Shown piece by piece: positions 37,837 through 46,117 of a stretch of DNA of 64,000 nt (position 1 is its first letter; every line of letters starts with the position of its first letter). Below the pieces are notes generated by a model. It ran no database searches. It saw only the letters and a list, made by a program, of their open reading frames with translations, and was not told the origin of the DNA. Origin of the DNA: Pseudonocardia sp. CNS-004 (GTDB taxonomy: Bacteria; Actinomycetota; Actinomycetes; Mycobacteriales; Pseudonocardiaceae); contig MKJV01000055.1 of NCBI GenBank assembly GCA_001942185.1, forward strand, positions 96,314 to 160,313. Reading direction: 5' to 3'. The position numbers and the translations under genes were made by a program.

Positions 37837-37915
37837 CGAGCGGCTCACTGACGAGCGGCTCACTGACGAGCGGCTCACTGACGAGCGGCTCACCGACGAG
37901 CGGCTCACTGACGAG
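37828..37915. repeat. 15-bp tandem repeat, about six units
   Basis: Unit GCTCACTGACGAGCG occurs at 37828, 37843, 37858, 37873, 37888 (one T to C change) and 37903 (truncated before GAATTC). The first unit carries the SPW gene's last codons and TGA, and every following unit repeats an in-frame TGA. No spacer structure, so not CRISPR. Likely variable in length between strains. Confidence 0.9.
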
Positions 37916-37997
37916 AATTCACGAACACGGATGCGAGTACGGCCGTGGCCCGGTTGGCCGCGGCGTCCCCGCATGCAGGATGGCCGGTGAGGAGCTC

Positions 37998-38600
37998 ATG
38001 AACGACGTCTCGCCGCCCGAAGAACCCGGAGCGCGTGATCGGATACTGGCGGCTGCCGAGGCGCTCTTCGCGGAGACCGGGTTCGACGCCACGCCCACGT
38101 CGCGCATCGCGGAACGCGCGGGCGTGCCGAAGGGCCTCGTGCACTACTACTTCAAACGCAAGCCGGACCTGCTGACGGCGCTGGTCGAGCGGTTACCGGA
38201 CGACCGCATCGACCCGGCCGTGGTGGTGGTGCCCGGCGACGTCGCGGCGAGCCTCCACCGGCTCGTCGACGCGTTCGACCGGGCGCTCGACTCGTCGGCC
38301 GTGCTCTCCCATCTCCTGTGGCGGGAGGCCGACACCCACCCGGCCGTGCTCGACGCGCTCCAGGCGCGCTTCGAGCGGATGGTGCAGCTGATCCGCGAGG
38401 TCGTCGCCGCCGCGCGCCCGCGCGGCTGTCCCGACGCCGACGTCGACTGCGCCGCGCAACTGCTGGCGTCGGCGGTCAGCTACCGGCACTCCGTCGCTCG
38501 GCACGTCGCCGATGTTCAGCAGGCCATGCATCGTGAGCTGCGATTCCTCGCCGACGCGCTCGCCGCCGGCGCGGGTGCCCCGGCGACGGCGACGCGGTGA
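37998..38600 (+). CDS. TetR-family transcriptional regulator
   Basis: A 200-residue protein from ATG 37998, chosen because GAGGAG lies 4 bp upstream; ATG 37980 is in frame too. The helix-turn-helix covers residues 14-60: ARDRILAAAEALFAETGFDA, ERAGVPKGLVHYYFKRKPDL. The C-terminal domain has AFDRALDSSAVLSHLLWREA. It is downstream of the tandem repeat and 26 bp before nadD. Its target is unknown; it is probably not linked to nadD function. Confidence 0.87.
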   Translation: MNDVSPPEEPGARDRILAAAEALFAETGFDATPTSRIAERAGVPKGLVHYYFKRKPDLLTALVERLPDDRIDPAVVVVPGDVAASLHRLVDAFDRALDSSAVLSHLLWREADTHPAVLDALQARFERMVQLIREVVAAARPRGCPDADVDCAAQLLASAVSYRHSVARHVADVQQAMHRELRFLADALAAGAGAPATATR

Positions 38601-38625
38601 ACGAGCACTGAACTAGTCTCGTTTC

Positions 38626-39234
38626 GTGCAGAGCAGGATCGGGGTCCGCAAGATCGGGGTCATGGGCGGGACGTTCGACCCGATCCACAACGGTCACCTC
38701 ATCGCCGCCAGCGAGGCGGCCCACCGGTTCGAACTCGACGAAGTGATCTTCGTGCCGACCGGGCAGCCGTGGCAGAAGACCGACCGCACGGTGAGCCGGG
38801 CCGAGGACCGCTACCTCATGACCGTGGTGGCCACCGCGTCCAACCCGATGTTCTCGGTGAGCCGGGTCGACATCGACCGCCCTGGCCCGACGTACACGGC
38901 CGACACCCTCACCGACCTGCACATCGAGTACCCCGACGCCGAGCTGTACTTCATCACCGGCGCCGACGCGCTCGGCCAGATCCTCACCTGGCAGCGGCTC
39001 GACGAGCTGTTCCGCCTCGCCCACTTCGTCGGGGTGACCCGCCCGGGCTACACGCTCGACGACGACCACCTGCCCGACGGCGCGGTCTCGCTCGTCGAGG
39101 TCCCGGCGATGGCGATCTCGTCCACCGACTGCCGGCGGCGGGTGGCCGACGGGTGCCCGGTCTGGTACCTCGTGCCCGACGGGGTGGTGCAGTACATCTC
39201 CAAGCGCGGGCTCTACCGGGACGAGAAGGGCTGA
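38626..39234 (+). CDS. nadD: Nicotinate-nucleotide adenylyltransferase
   Basis: A 202-residue NaMN adenylyltransferase for NAD synthesis. The nucleotidyl-transferase motif [16 protein letters not shown] (residues 13-28) and the C-terminal [13 protein letters not shown] (ISSTxxR signature) are both intact. Start is GTG, with a weak ribosome site. It opens the conserved nadD-rsfS-gpgP-octT block. Here the block is split by two minus-strand anti-sigma genes, and the nadD end overlaps the first of these by 22 bp. Confidence 0.95.
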   Translation: MQSRIGVRKIGVMGGTFDPIHNGHLIAASEAAHRFELDEVIFVPTGQPWQKTDRTVSRAEDRYLMTVVATASNPMFSVSRVDIDRPGPTYTADTLTDLHIEYPDAELYFITGADALGQILTWQRLDELFRLAHFVGVTRPGYTLDDDHLPDGAVSLVEVPAMAISSTDCRRRVADGCPVWYLVPDGVVQYISKRGLYRDEKG

Positions 39235-39671
39235 CCGGGGTCCGTCCCCCGCAGCGGCGGCACCTTCGCACTCGTCAGCAACATCGTGGTGCCGTCGGCC
39301 TCCCGGGACACCTCGATCGAGTCCATGCACGAGTGGATCATCAGGAGGCCCGGGCCCTCGAAACCGTGCGGTTCGGGTGTCCAGTGCTCGCCGCCCGCCA
39401 CCGCGACGATGACCCGCCGACCGCCGTCCGGCTCGTCGTAGCGGCGCGCGGCAACCCGTACCTCCGCCCCGATGGCGGACGGGTGGGTGTGCTCGACAGC
39501 GCTGCTCACGGCCTCGTTCACGGCCATCACGACGTCGTCGACCTCGCCTGCCGGCCAGCAGAGCACCCCGAGCCACCGCCGGAACCGCTCACGCACCACC
39601 GACAGCGACACCGGGTCGGCCATGAGGACCATCGAGATCACGTCGTCCGGCGAGGGAAGCGGGCTCTCCAC
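39213..39671 (-). CDS. Anti-sigma factor kinase-like ATPase (RsbW type HATPase)
   Basis: A 152-residue GHKL-fold protein. The N-box is [20 protein letters not shown] and the G-box region is [18 protein letters not shown], which are RsbW/SpoIIAB features. It lies 7 bp after the STAS gene on the same strand, forming an antagonist/anti-sigma pair for partner switching. No sigma factor is adjacent. The end overlaps nadD tail-to-tail. Confidence 0.85.
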   Translation of the reverse strand: MESPLPSPDDVISMVLMADPVSLSVVRERFRRWLGVLCWPAGEVDDVVMAVNEAVSSAVEHTHPSAIGAEVRVAARRYDEPDGGRRVIVAVAGGEHWTPEPHGFEGPGLLMIHSCMDSIEVSREADGTTMLLTSAKVPPLRGTDPGQPFSSR

Positions 39672-39678
39672 GGGCGGC

Positions 39679-40056
39679 TCAGGCCGCGAGGGCCTCGTCG
39701 ACGGTCCGGAAGAGTGACAGCACCTCGTCCAGGCCCATCGTGCGGATCGGCCGGATCACCGGCCGGGTCGGGTCGACGACCACCCGCAGCGGAGCGCCCA
39801 GCTCCCGGCCGTCGTCGTGCAGTGCCACGAGCAGGCCCAGGCCCGAGGAGGAGAGGAAGTCGACGCCGGTCAGATCGAGGACCACCGGCCGGTGCGCAGA
39901 CTCCTGCAGCGCCGCGCTCCCGGCCTCCATCAACCGCCCCCCGGTACTCAGGTCCACCTCGCCCTGCACGACCAGGATCAGGCACCCATCCCGATCATCA
40001 CGTTCGATCGTCATCAGTTGCTCGGCCGACGGCGCCCCGCCGAATGGACCGTTCAT
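39679..40056 (-). CDS. STAS-domain anti-anti-sigma factor (RsbV/SpoIIAA type)
   Basis: A 125-residue STAS protein. The phosphorylatable serine lies in VVLDLTGVDFLSSSGLGLLV, the diagnostic segment. The N-terminal strand is CLILVVQGEVDLSTGGRL. In partner switching it would bind the following RsbW-like kinase when dephosphorylated and release a sigma factor. Full length. Confidence 0.88.
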   Translation of the reverse strand: MNGPFGGAPSAEQLMTIERDDRDGCLILVVQGEVDLSTGGRLMEAGSAALQESAHRPVVLDLTGVDFLSSSGLGLLVALHDDGRELGAPLRVVVDPTRPVIRPIRTMGLDEVLSLFRTVDEALAA

Positions 40057-40141
40057 GTTGGCGCAGAGTACATCGCTCGACCCCGGTGTCGTCCGATCGT
40101 GGGTGTCCTGTCGGGAAGTGCCGTGTTCACCCGCGCAGCGT

Positions 40142-40372
40142 TCACTCGCGCAGCACGCGGTGGGCGAGCGCGACGACCTCGCGCAGGCCGCGGCGGTCGA
40201 GCAGTCGCGCGACATCGCGGGCGGCCGCCTCAGCGACACCGCCCTCCGCCTCCGAGCCCGCGGCGGTGGCGTCGTCCGGGTCGAGGTCCGTGCCCGCAGC
40301 ACGGGAACGGACCGTCTCGTCGGCCGGCGCGCCGTCGATGGTCTCGTCGGTCGTCTCGTTGGTTGCAGTCAT
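40142..40372 (-). CDS. Small acidic hypothetical protein
   Basis: A 76-residue candidate starting MTATNETTDETIDGAPADET. It has a strongly acidic first half and a helical C-terminus (AAARDVARLLDRRGLREVVA). It has the composition of a real short protein and fills the gap between the STAS gene and rsfS. I do not recognise a family, and no good ribosome site is seen. Moderate doubt that it is expressed. Confidence 0.4.
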   Translation of the reverse strand: MTATNETTDETIDGAPADETVRSRAAGTDLDPDDATAAGSEAEGGVAEAAARDVARLLDRRGLREVVALAHRVLRE

Positions 40373-40531
40373 CGGCCCTCGCAGCCCTCGGACGTCCGCA
40401 CACCGACCCCGTTCCCGCTCCGTCGGCGCGGGAAACCAACCGCGCGCCGGACCGCGTCCCAGCGCCGCCGAACGGTGCTGGGACAATGGACGGCAACGAG
40501 GTGGGCGCGACCCGCCGGGGAAGGGGAACGG

Positions 40532-40936
40532 GTGACGGCGACCGACGACGCGCTCGACATGGCCCGCGTGGCCGTGGCCGCCGCGGCCGACAAGAAGGCA
40601 CAGGACATCGTCGTGCTCGACGTGTCCGAACAGCTCGTGATCACCGACTGCTTCGTGATCGCGTCAGCGCCCAACGAACGGCAGGTGCAGGCCATCGTCG
40701 ACGAGGTCGAGGAGAAGCTCCGCCTCCACGGCGCGAAGCCCACACGCCGCGAGGGCACGCGCGAGGGACGCTGGGTGCTCCTGGACTTCGTCGACGTCGT
40801 GGTGCACGTCCAGCACAGCGAGGAGCGCGGCTTCTACGGGCTGGACCGGCTGTGGAAGGACTGCCCGCGGATCGAGTTCCCCGAGGCGGCCGCCCCGGCC
40901 GGGCCGTCCGGCGACTCGGCGGGGCCGAACGGGTGA
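40532..40936 (+). CDS. rsfS: Ribosome silencing factor RsfS
   Basis: A 134-residue protein. The family core is present: AADKKAQDIVVLDVSEQLVI, then TDCFVIASAPNERQVQAIVD and GRWVLLDFVDVVVHVQHSEE. RsfS binds L14 and prevents subunit joining when nutrients are low. AAGGGGAA lies about 7 bp before the GTG. Its stop overlaps gpgP by 4 bp (GTGA). Intact. Confidence 0.95.
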   Translation: MTATDDALDMARVAVAAAADKKAQDIVVLDVSEQLVITDCFVIASAPNERQVQAIVDEVEEKLRLHGAKPTRREGTREGRWVLLDFVDVVVHVQHSEERGFYGLDRLWKDCPRIEFPEAAAPAGPSGDSAGPNG

Positions 40937-41559
40937 GCCTGCGAAGACTGGTCCTGCTGCGCCACGGCCAGACCGACTACAACGTGGGCGGCCGCATGCA
41001 GGGTCACATCGACTCGCTGCTCACCGACACCGGCGTCGCGCAGGCGACGGCGGCGGCCCCCGAGATCGCCCAGCTCGCGCCCGACCGGCTGATCAGCTCG
41101 GACCTGCGGCGCGCCGTCGACACCGCAGACCTGGTGGCCGCCGCGTGCGGGCGGCCGGTCAAGCTCGACGCGCGGTTGCGGGAGACCCACCTCGGCGAGT
41201 GGCAGGGCCGCACGGTCACCGAGATCGAGGAGGCCTGGCCGGGCGCCATCGCCACCTGGCGTTCGGACCCCGCGTGGGCCCCGCCGGGCGGGGAGTCGCG
41301 CATCGAGGTCGTCCGCCGCTCGCTGCCCGTCGTCGAGGAGTTGGACGAGGAGTACGGCAGCTCCGGGCCCGAGACCACGGTCGTGCTGGTCGCCCACGGC
41401 GGCCTGATCGCCGGGCTGGTCTGTGGGTTGCTCGCACTGCCCGCCACGGCGTGGCCCGCGATCGGCGGCCTGGGCAACTGCCGGTGGGCCTCGCTGGCCC
41501 GCCGGGCCGACCACCCGCGGTGGCGGCTCGCCGGGTACAACATCGGCCTCGGGGTGTGA
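40933..41559 (+). CDS. gpgP: Glucosyl-3-phosphoglycerate phosphatase (histidine phosphatase)
   Basis: A 208-residue phosphoglycerate-mutase-fold phosphatase. The catalytic motif is LLRHGQTDYNVGGRMQGHID, then RETHLGEWQG, WAPPGGESR and VVLVAHGGLIAGL with the second catalytic His. The order and sequence match mycobacterial Rv2419c (GpgP), which dephosphorylates glucosyl-3-phosphoglycerate in methylglucose lipopolysaccharide synthesis. The partner OctT gene follows after 10 bp. Assignment rests on sequence recall plus conserved neighbours. Confidence 0.88.
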   Translation: MSLRRLVLLRHGQTDYNVGGRMQGHIDSLLTDTGVAQATAAAPEIAQLAPDRLISSDLRRAVDTADLVAAACGRPVKLDARLRETHLGEWQGRTVTEIEEAWPGAIATWRSDPAWAPPGGESRIEVVRRSLPVVEELDEEYGSSGPETTVVLVAHGGLIAGLVCGLLALPATAWPAIGGLGNCRWASLARRADHPRWRLAGYNIGLGV

Positions 41560-41569
41560 CCGTTCCTCC

Positions 41570-42301
41570 GTGACGGCCCACGGCCCGGTCCTGCTGGTGC
41601 TCGGCGACTCGCTCGCCTTCCACGGCCCGCAACGTCCGGAACCCGCCGACGACCCACGGCTGTGGCCCAACGTCGCTGCGGCCGCGCTCGGTGCCCGCGC
41701 CGAGATCGTCGCGGGCACCGGCTGGACGGCGCGGCACGCGTGGCACGCGCTGACCTCCGACCCGCGCGTGTGGGCCGTCCTGCCGTCCGTCGACGCGCTC
41801 GTGCTCGGCGTGGGCGGGATGGACACGTTGCCGTCCCCGCTGCCCACCGCCCTGCGGGAGCTGATCCCGGTGCTGCGGCCGGAGCGGCTGCGCCGCCGCG
41901 CCCGCGCCGCCTACCTGCGCGCCCAACCCGTGCTCGCCGGTGCCTTCGCCGCGGTCCTGCCCGGTGGCGGTCCGGTCGCGCTGCCCCCTCGGCTCACCGT
42001 GCAGTACCTGGACCGCTGCCGCCGCGCCGTCCTCGCGGTCCGGCCCGGTCTGCCCGTCGTGGCGGTGGTGCCGCCGCCGCACCGCGCGGAGTGCTACGCG
42101 TCGGTGCACCCGGGCCGGGCGCCTGCCGAACGGGCCACCAGGGCGTGGGCGCAGGCCTGCGGGGTGGCGCTGCTCGACCTGCCCGCCCTCGTCACCGACC
42201 ACGTGCTCGGCGGGCACGGCAACCCCGACGGGATGCACTGGGGCTGGGAGGCGCACGCCGCGGTGGGCGAGGCGTGCGCCGGGTTGCTGGGAGGGTCCTG
42301 A
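41570..42301 (+). CDS. octT: Diglucosylglycerate octanoyltransferase (SGNH fold)
   Basis: A 243-residue SGNH-type acyltransferase. Block I is VLLVLGDSLAFHGP; DDPRLWPNV and GGMDTLPSPLPTALRELIP follow; the C-terminal catalytic pair is NPDGMHWGWEAH. It closely tracks mycobacterial Rv2418c, which octanoylates diglucosylglycerate, the early precursor of methylglucose lipopolysaccharide. With gpgP it argues that this organism makes such a polysaccharide. In mycobacteria degV follows directly; here 4.5 kb intervene. Confidence 0.85.
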   Translation: MTAHGPVLLVLGDSLAFHGPQRPEPADDPRLWPNVAAAALGARAEIVAGTGWTARHAWHALTSDPRVWAVLPSVDALVLGVGGMDTLPSPLPTALRELIPVLRPERLRRRARAAYLRAQPVLAGAFAAVLPGGGPVALPPRLTVQYLDRCRRAVLAVRPGLPVVAVVPPPHRAECYASVHPGRAPAERATRAWAQACGVALLDLPALVTDHVLGGHGNPDGMHWGWEAHAAVGEACAGLLGGS

Positions 42302-42377
42302 ACAACTCCGGCCGTAGCGAGCGGCGGCCAGGTGGTGTCATCGCAAGTGCGTCCATCTGCTCCTCCACGCTCGGGGC

Positions 42378-42542
42378 GTGATCGGGGAGGACGAGGTTAG
42401 CGCTGGTCAGGCGCCTGGACAGCCCGTGTTCGACTCGTACGGGCACCTGTCCTGGAACCCGACGACGCGCGAGCCGGAGAAGATCGAGACCCAGCACGCG
42501 GACGACAAACGTGACCGGGATACCTCACCGCGTCTCGGCTAG
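42378..42542 (+). pseudogene. N-terminal relic of a large serine recombinase
   Basis: A 54-codon frame from GTG containing QPVFDSYGHLSWNPTTREPE, then KIETQHADDKRDRD. This strongly resembles the start of actinobacterial large serine recombinases, which read roughly VFDSYARLSxNPxTxELEKxxxQxxD, including the region of the catalytic Ser (here within DSYGHLS). It stops before the rest of the resolvase domain, so it cannot be active. The stop abuts the esterase gene's stop base to base. It marks the left edge of the inserted segment. Confidence 0.6.
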
Positions 42543-43184
42543 TCAGCCGAAGACCCATGCAGTCATCCGCGTGAATTCTTCCCGCCAGAACGGCCCGCCA
42601 TGGTCTCCCGCCCGTTCGTACATGACGACATCCGCGCGGGCACCCCGCAGCGCATCCGCCCATAGCGTTGCGTTCGCGAGGAAGAATGGCTCCAGCGTGC
42701 CCGCGACCAAATAGACACGGGGCAACAGAGTCGGCAGCACCGCCGGAGGCTTGAACCCTGCACCCGGCGACGCGGAGAAGACTGCGCCGTAGATGTCGGG
42801 GTGCCGCAAGCCGACGGCGAGGGACAACTCGCCGCTCGCCGACACGCCGCACACCGCGGTGCGTTCTGCGGGAAGTGCGACGCCGAAGCGCGACTGCGCC
42901 CAATCGCGCACGTCATCGACGAAGAACGCTTCGTGTTCGGCGAACCGCGCTTCGTCGAACACGGGTGTGTACTCACGGAGTCGACGCATCTCGTCGTCCA
43001 ACCGATGCGTGCCGACGATCATTGTGGGAGCCACGTCGGCGGCTTCGAGGTCCTCGCCCCACGGCGCAATCAACTGACCGTCCCCGGCGAAGACGATCGC
43101 TTCGGGGCGACTCGGCGGCACGTACACCGTGACGGACCGACCGCCGTCGTACGCCAACACCTCTGTGACGAGCTCGCCCTTCAT
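42543..43184 (-). CDS. Putative esterase (enterochelin-esterase/YieL-like alpha/beta hydrolase)
   Basis: About 213 residues from ATG (MKGELVTEVLAYDG). The nucleophile motif is AVCGVSASGELSLAVGLRHP (GxSxxG), with the acid/His region AGDHGGPFWREEF at the C-terminus. The family (putative_Esterase, PF00756-like) includes trehalose-ester and siderophore esterases. No signal peptide. It lies in the inserted segment between octT and degV, and its base composition looks slightly lower in GC than the flanks. Confidence 0.75.
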   Translation of the reverse strand: MKGELVTEVLAYDGGRSVTVYVPPSRPEAIVFAGDGQLIAPWGEDLEAADVAPTMIVGTHRLDDEMRRLREYTPVFDEARFAEHEAFFVDDVRDWAQSRFGVALPAERTAVCGVSASGELSLAVGLRHPDIYGAVFSASPGAGFKPPAVLPTLLPRVYLVAGTLEPFFLANATLWADALRGARADVVMYERAGDHGGPFWREEFTRMTAWVFG

Positions 43185-43804
43185 CGGGGGACAGGCTTCG
43201 TGAGAGTTGCACCGTGTGTCAAGCGCCCCAGGGCGGGTCGACAGCGTGTGAGAAGCCATGATCAGCGGCTGCGTTAGGCCGCACAAGACCGATCTTCGCT
43301 GTCCGGCGCCCGGGTTTCAGGTTCCCCCGCCGCGACCGAACGTGGAGCCCAGGTCCAGACGAGGAAGAGACGACCGCTCCAACGTGCCGGGCGGGTGCGT
43401 GATCGGGCAGCGCGGCTCACGGGCGAGCACCCCAAACGCCTCGATGCGTCTGGGGTGCCCTGCGCCTTCCGCGCGTTTCGTGTCAGGCGATGAAAGCGGA
43501 TTCAGGGCGGGCGATCTGGAGTTCCTCGACGCTGGCCGGTGCGGTGCCGGCAGCGGCTGATGATCAGACGGCTCGCCGGGTGTCAGCGGCCGCGCCCGAC
43601 CCGACGCGGCGAGGCGGACAACGAGCTCGGGGACCGACCTCCCGACGATGTGGTGCGTCACGCCTCCCACAACATCGCCTGCGACGCTCACGCCGAGATG
43701 CCACCACGGACAGCCGCTACGAATTCAGTTGAGAAGCCAGTCAGACCTTCGGCTCGAACACGCAATCGCGCAGGCTGGTCGTTGCAGGTGGAGGGAGCCC
43801 CCGC
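43185..43804. other. 620-bp stretch with no supportable gene
   Basis: Both strands were examined. Short open frames exist but have no family signature or ribosome site. The stretch separates the esterase from the coupled four-gene operon and may hold degraded insertion debris. Confidence 0.6.
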
Positions 43805-44806
43805 TCAGAAGGCACCTCGTCCGGCGTCGTCTGCGACTGCCGTCGGTGCGGGCCCTGGCACCGTGTTGGCCCCGCTGATGACCACGGTGACGCGTTCGCC
43901 TGGCGCGATGCGGTAAGCGCCGGTGCGCACTGCGGCGACCGCGACCGCGGCGGCTGGCTCGGCGACCAGGCGGAGCTGGTCCCAGAGTGTGCGCTGGGCA
44001 TCTCTGATCGACTCGTCGTCGACGAGGACGACGTCGTGGACGTACGCCTGGGTGATGGGGAAGACCAGCTGGCCGATGCGCCGCGGCGCCAGCGCGTCGG
44101 CGGCGACGCTGCCGGTCGGGGCATCGACCGGGACGCCGTGGGCGCGGGCCCGGGTCAGGGTGGGAGCGCCGGTCGGCTCGACCCCGACCACGCGGACCGT
44201 GCCGGCGAGGTAGGCGGCGATGCCGGCGATCAGGCCGCCTCCACCGACCGGCACAAGCACGGTGTCGATATCGGGTACCTGCTCGGCGAGCTCCAGCCCG
44301 AGGGTGGCCTGGCCCAGGATCGTCTCGCGCTGGTCGAACGCGTGGACCGGCAGAGCGCCGGACCAGGACGCGCTTTCCTCGGCTGCGGCGAGCGCATCGG
44401 AGTAGCGCTCGCCGGTGACCACGAGCTCCGCGCCGAGCTGCCGGATCCGCTCGACCTTCGCGGGGGCGGACACTGTCGGCACGAAGACCTGTGCGGGAAC
44501 GCCCAGCTCGTGCGCCGCGAAGGCGACCGCGACGCCGTGATTGCCGCCCGACGCGGCGACCACTCCCGCCGACGGTATGTCGCGAACCAGGAGGTTCGCG
44601 AAGGCCCCGCGCGCCTTGAACGAGCCCGAGCGCTGGAGCTGCTCGAGCTTCAGGGTCAACGGTGCGCCCCCTGCCGGGGCGACGGCCGCGAGTGCCTGGA
44701 GCTCCACCTGCAGCACCGGTGTCCGGCGCACGTGCGGCCTGATGATCTCGTGGACGCGCCGGACGTCGGCCGGGCTGATCGCGACGGCGGTGGCCCCGTG
44801 CGTCAT
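43805..44806 (-). CDS. Threonine/serine dehydratase-like PLP enzyme
   Basis: A 333-residue fold-type II PLP enzyme. The lysine motif is LQRSGSFKARGAFANLL; the phosphate-binding loop is AASGGNHGVAVAFAAHELGV and VPVGGGGLIAGIAAYLAG. There is no ACT or regulatory domain, so it resembles catabolic threonine or serine dehydratases. It is the last of four genes coupled by 4-bp overlaps; its ATG overlaps the RidA stop. The enamine/imine it releases is the known substrate of RidA proteins. Confidence 0.85.
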   Translation of the reverse strand: MTHGATAVAISPADVRRVHEIIRPHVRRTPVLQVELQALAAVAPAGGAPLTLKLEQLQRSGSFKARGAFANLLVRDIPSAGVVAASGGNHGVAVAFAAHELGVPAQVFVPTVSAPAKVERIRQLGAELVVTGERYSDALAAAEESASWSGALPVHAFDQRETILGQATLGLELAEQVPDIDTVLVPVGGGGLIAGIAAYLAGTVRVVGVEPTGAPTLTRARAHGVPVDAPTGSVAADALAPRRIGQLVFPITQAYVHDVVLVDDESIRDAQRTLWDQLRLVAEPAAAVAVAAVRTGAYRIAPGERVTVVISGANTVPGPAPTAVADDAGRGAF

Positions 44807-45285
44807 GACGGCCCGTCGGTGCGGAGCACGGCCACGGCTTCGACCTCGACCGCCGACCCAGCCGGTAGAGCGCTGACCCCCACGGCCGAACGGGCGTGGG
44901 CTCCCGCGGCGTCGAGTACGTCGACGAAGAGCCGCGATGCACCGTCGGCGACGTGCGGCTGCTCGGTGAAGCCCGGTGCGCATGCGATGAACACGGTGAC
45001 CTTGACCAGCCTCTGGACGGCGTCCAGACTGCCGGCAGCCGATCGGAGCTGGGCGAGCACGTTCAGCCCGCACAGCCGCGCGGCCGCCTGGCCGGTGACC
45101 ACGTCGAGGTCGTCCCCGAGCCGGCCGGTGACGACGAGACCGTCGCGGGTGGCGATCTGGCCGCTGACGTACACCGTGGTCCCGACCCGGACGACCGGTT
45201 CGAATGCGGCCACCGCAGCCGGTGGAGCGGGCAGCACCAGCCCGAGCCGGACCAATCGGTCCTCTGCCGTCGCGAGCGCACTCAT
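44803..45285 (-). CDS. RidA (YjgF/YER057c) family enamine/imine deaminase
   Basis: A 160-residue member of the longer RidA subgroup (LGLVLPAPPAAVAAFEPVVR, VYVSGQIATRDG, GSLDAVQRLVKVTVFIACAP, and GVSALPAGSAVEVEAVAVLR near the end). The archetypal catalytic Arg context (near NVRA/ER) is replaced by SAVGV, so activity may differ from RidA proper. Coupled by 4-bp overlaps on both sides, between YbaK and the dehydratase. Confidence 0.85.
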   Translation of the reverse strand: MSALATAEDRLVRLGLVLPAPPAAVAAFEPVVRVGTTVYVSGQIATRDGLVVTGRLGDDLDVVTGQAAARLCGLNVLAQLRSAAGSLDAVQRLVKVTVFIACAPGFTEQPHVADGASRLFVDVLDAAGAHARSAVGVSALPAGSAVEVEAVAVLRTDGPS

Positions 45286-45818
45286 CCGTTGTCTCCTCGT
45301 GCTCGGTCCCCAGCGGGGACGGTGGTGCTGATCTGCTCGATGCACGGCACCGCGATGCGGACGTAGTCGCGGGTGTCCAGCGCCACGGAGCGGTCGAGCA
45401 GGCCGGCGTTGAAGTACATCTCTTGGACGGCGAGCAGCCCCGGATCGACCACCAGCTCCAGATCGGGCGAATAGCTGAACGGCAGAACGGTCCCGCTCAC
45501 GGTCCCGGCGAGCTCCTCGGCCTTGTCGCGCCCCGCAAAGGCGGCGTACGTGCCTCCCAACAGCTTCTTGACCGCGGCGAGATCCACTCGCGCCACACCG
45601 GGTACCACGGCCAGCACATACCGGGTGGTCCTCTTTCCGACCTTCACCATGATGACGAGGCACTTCGCGGCGTGCGCGACGTCGTGCCCGCGAAGAGCGC
45701 TGACGAGGTCGGTGCGTCCCTCCGGAGGATGGTCGATCACGCGGTACCGCGCGCCGGCCCTGTCAAGATCGGCGATCAGACGCGCGTAGGCGTCGCCGGC
45801 GACCGCTCCCCGCGTCAC
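45282..45818 (-). CDS. YbaK/ProX-domain aminoacyl-tRNA deacylase-like protein
   Basis: A 178-residue protein with the YbaK fold: ARYRVIDHPPEGRTDLVSAL, HDVAHAAKCLVIMV (catalytic-type Lys), VDLAAVKKLLGGTYAAFA and VSGTVLPFSYSPDLELVVDP. Such proteins deacylate mischarged tRNAs; some act on other thioesters or esters. The GTG overlaps the ArsR stop by 4 bp. Intact. Confidence 0.82.
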   Translation of the reverse strand: MTRGAVAGDAYARLIADLDRAGARYRVIDHPPEGRTDLVSALRGHDVAHAAKCLVIMVKVGKRTTRYVLAVVPGVARVDLAAVKKLLGGTYAAFAGRDKAEELAGTVSGTVLPFSYSPDLELVVDPGLLAVQEMYFNAGLLDRSVALDTRDYVRIAVPCIEQISTTVPAGDRARGDNG

Positions 45819-46117
45819 CAGGAACCGCCCAGCATCGCCTTCGCCGCCGCGATCCGTTCCTCGTCACGCTGGTAGAACACCCACTGCTTGATCTTCGTGC
45901 CGTGCACGAGTCCCGCCCTGCTGAGCACCTTGAGGTGCTCACCGCATGTCGGCTGGGTGACCCCGAGCTTCTCGGCGATGAAGAGCGAGCAGACCCCGTC
46001 CTGCACAAGGTCGCCGTCCACCTGCGGCGGAAAGTGGGCTCGAGGATCACGCAGCCAGTCGAGGATAAGCAGTCGGCGGTCGTTGGCCAGCGCCTTGATC
46101 AGTTCTACGTCTAGCAC
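45815..46117 (-). CDS. ArsR-family (winged-helix) transcriptional regulator
   Basis: About 100 residues from GTG 46117: VLDVELIKALANDRRLLILD, then VCSLFIAEKLGVTQPTCGEH (recognition helix) and LKVLSRAGLVHGTKIKQWVF. The Cys residues at about 37 and 53 might sense thiols or metals, but there is no ELCVCDL metal box. It heads the coupled operon, so it most likely controls the YbaK-RidA-dehydratase cassette. An AT-richer stretch upstream (GTACTATGGCAATTAACTAA) probably contains its promoter. Confidence 0.83.
   Translation of the reverse strand: MLDVELIKALANDRRLLILDWLRDPRAHFPPQVDGDLVQDGVCSLFIAEKLGVTQPTCGEHLKVLSRAGLVHGTKIKQWVFYQRDEERIAAAKAMLGGSW

Noticed and set aside
37828..37915. Possible CRISPR array
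   Set aside because: Units are 15 bp and directly contiguous without spacers; no cas genes are nearby.
43317..43691. 124-codon minus-strand frame in the gap after the esterase
   Set aside because: Proline/arginine-rich without recognisable domain or ribosome site; left as unassigned.
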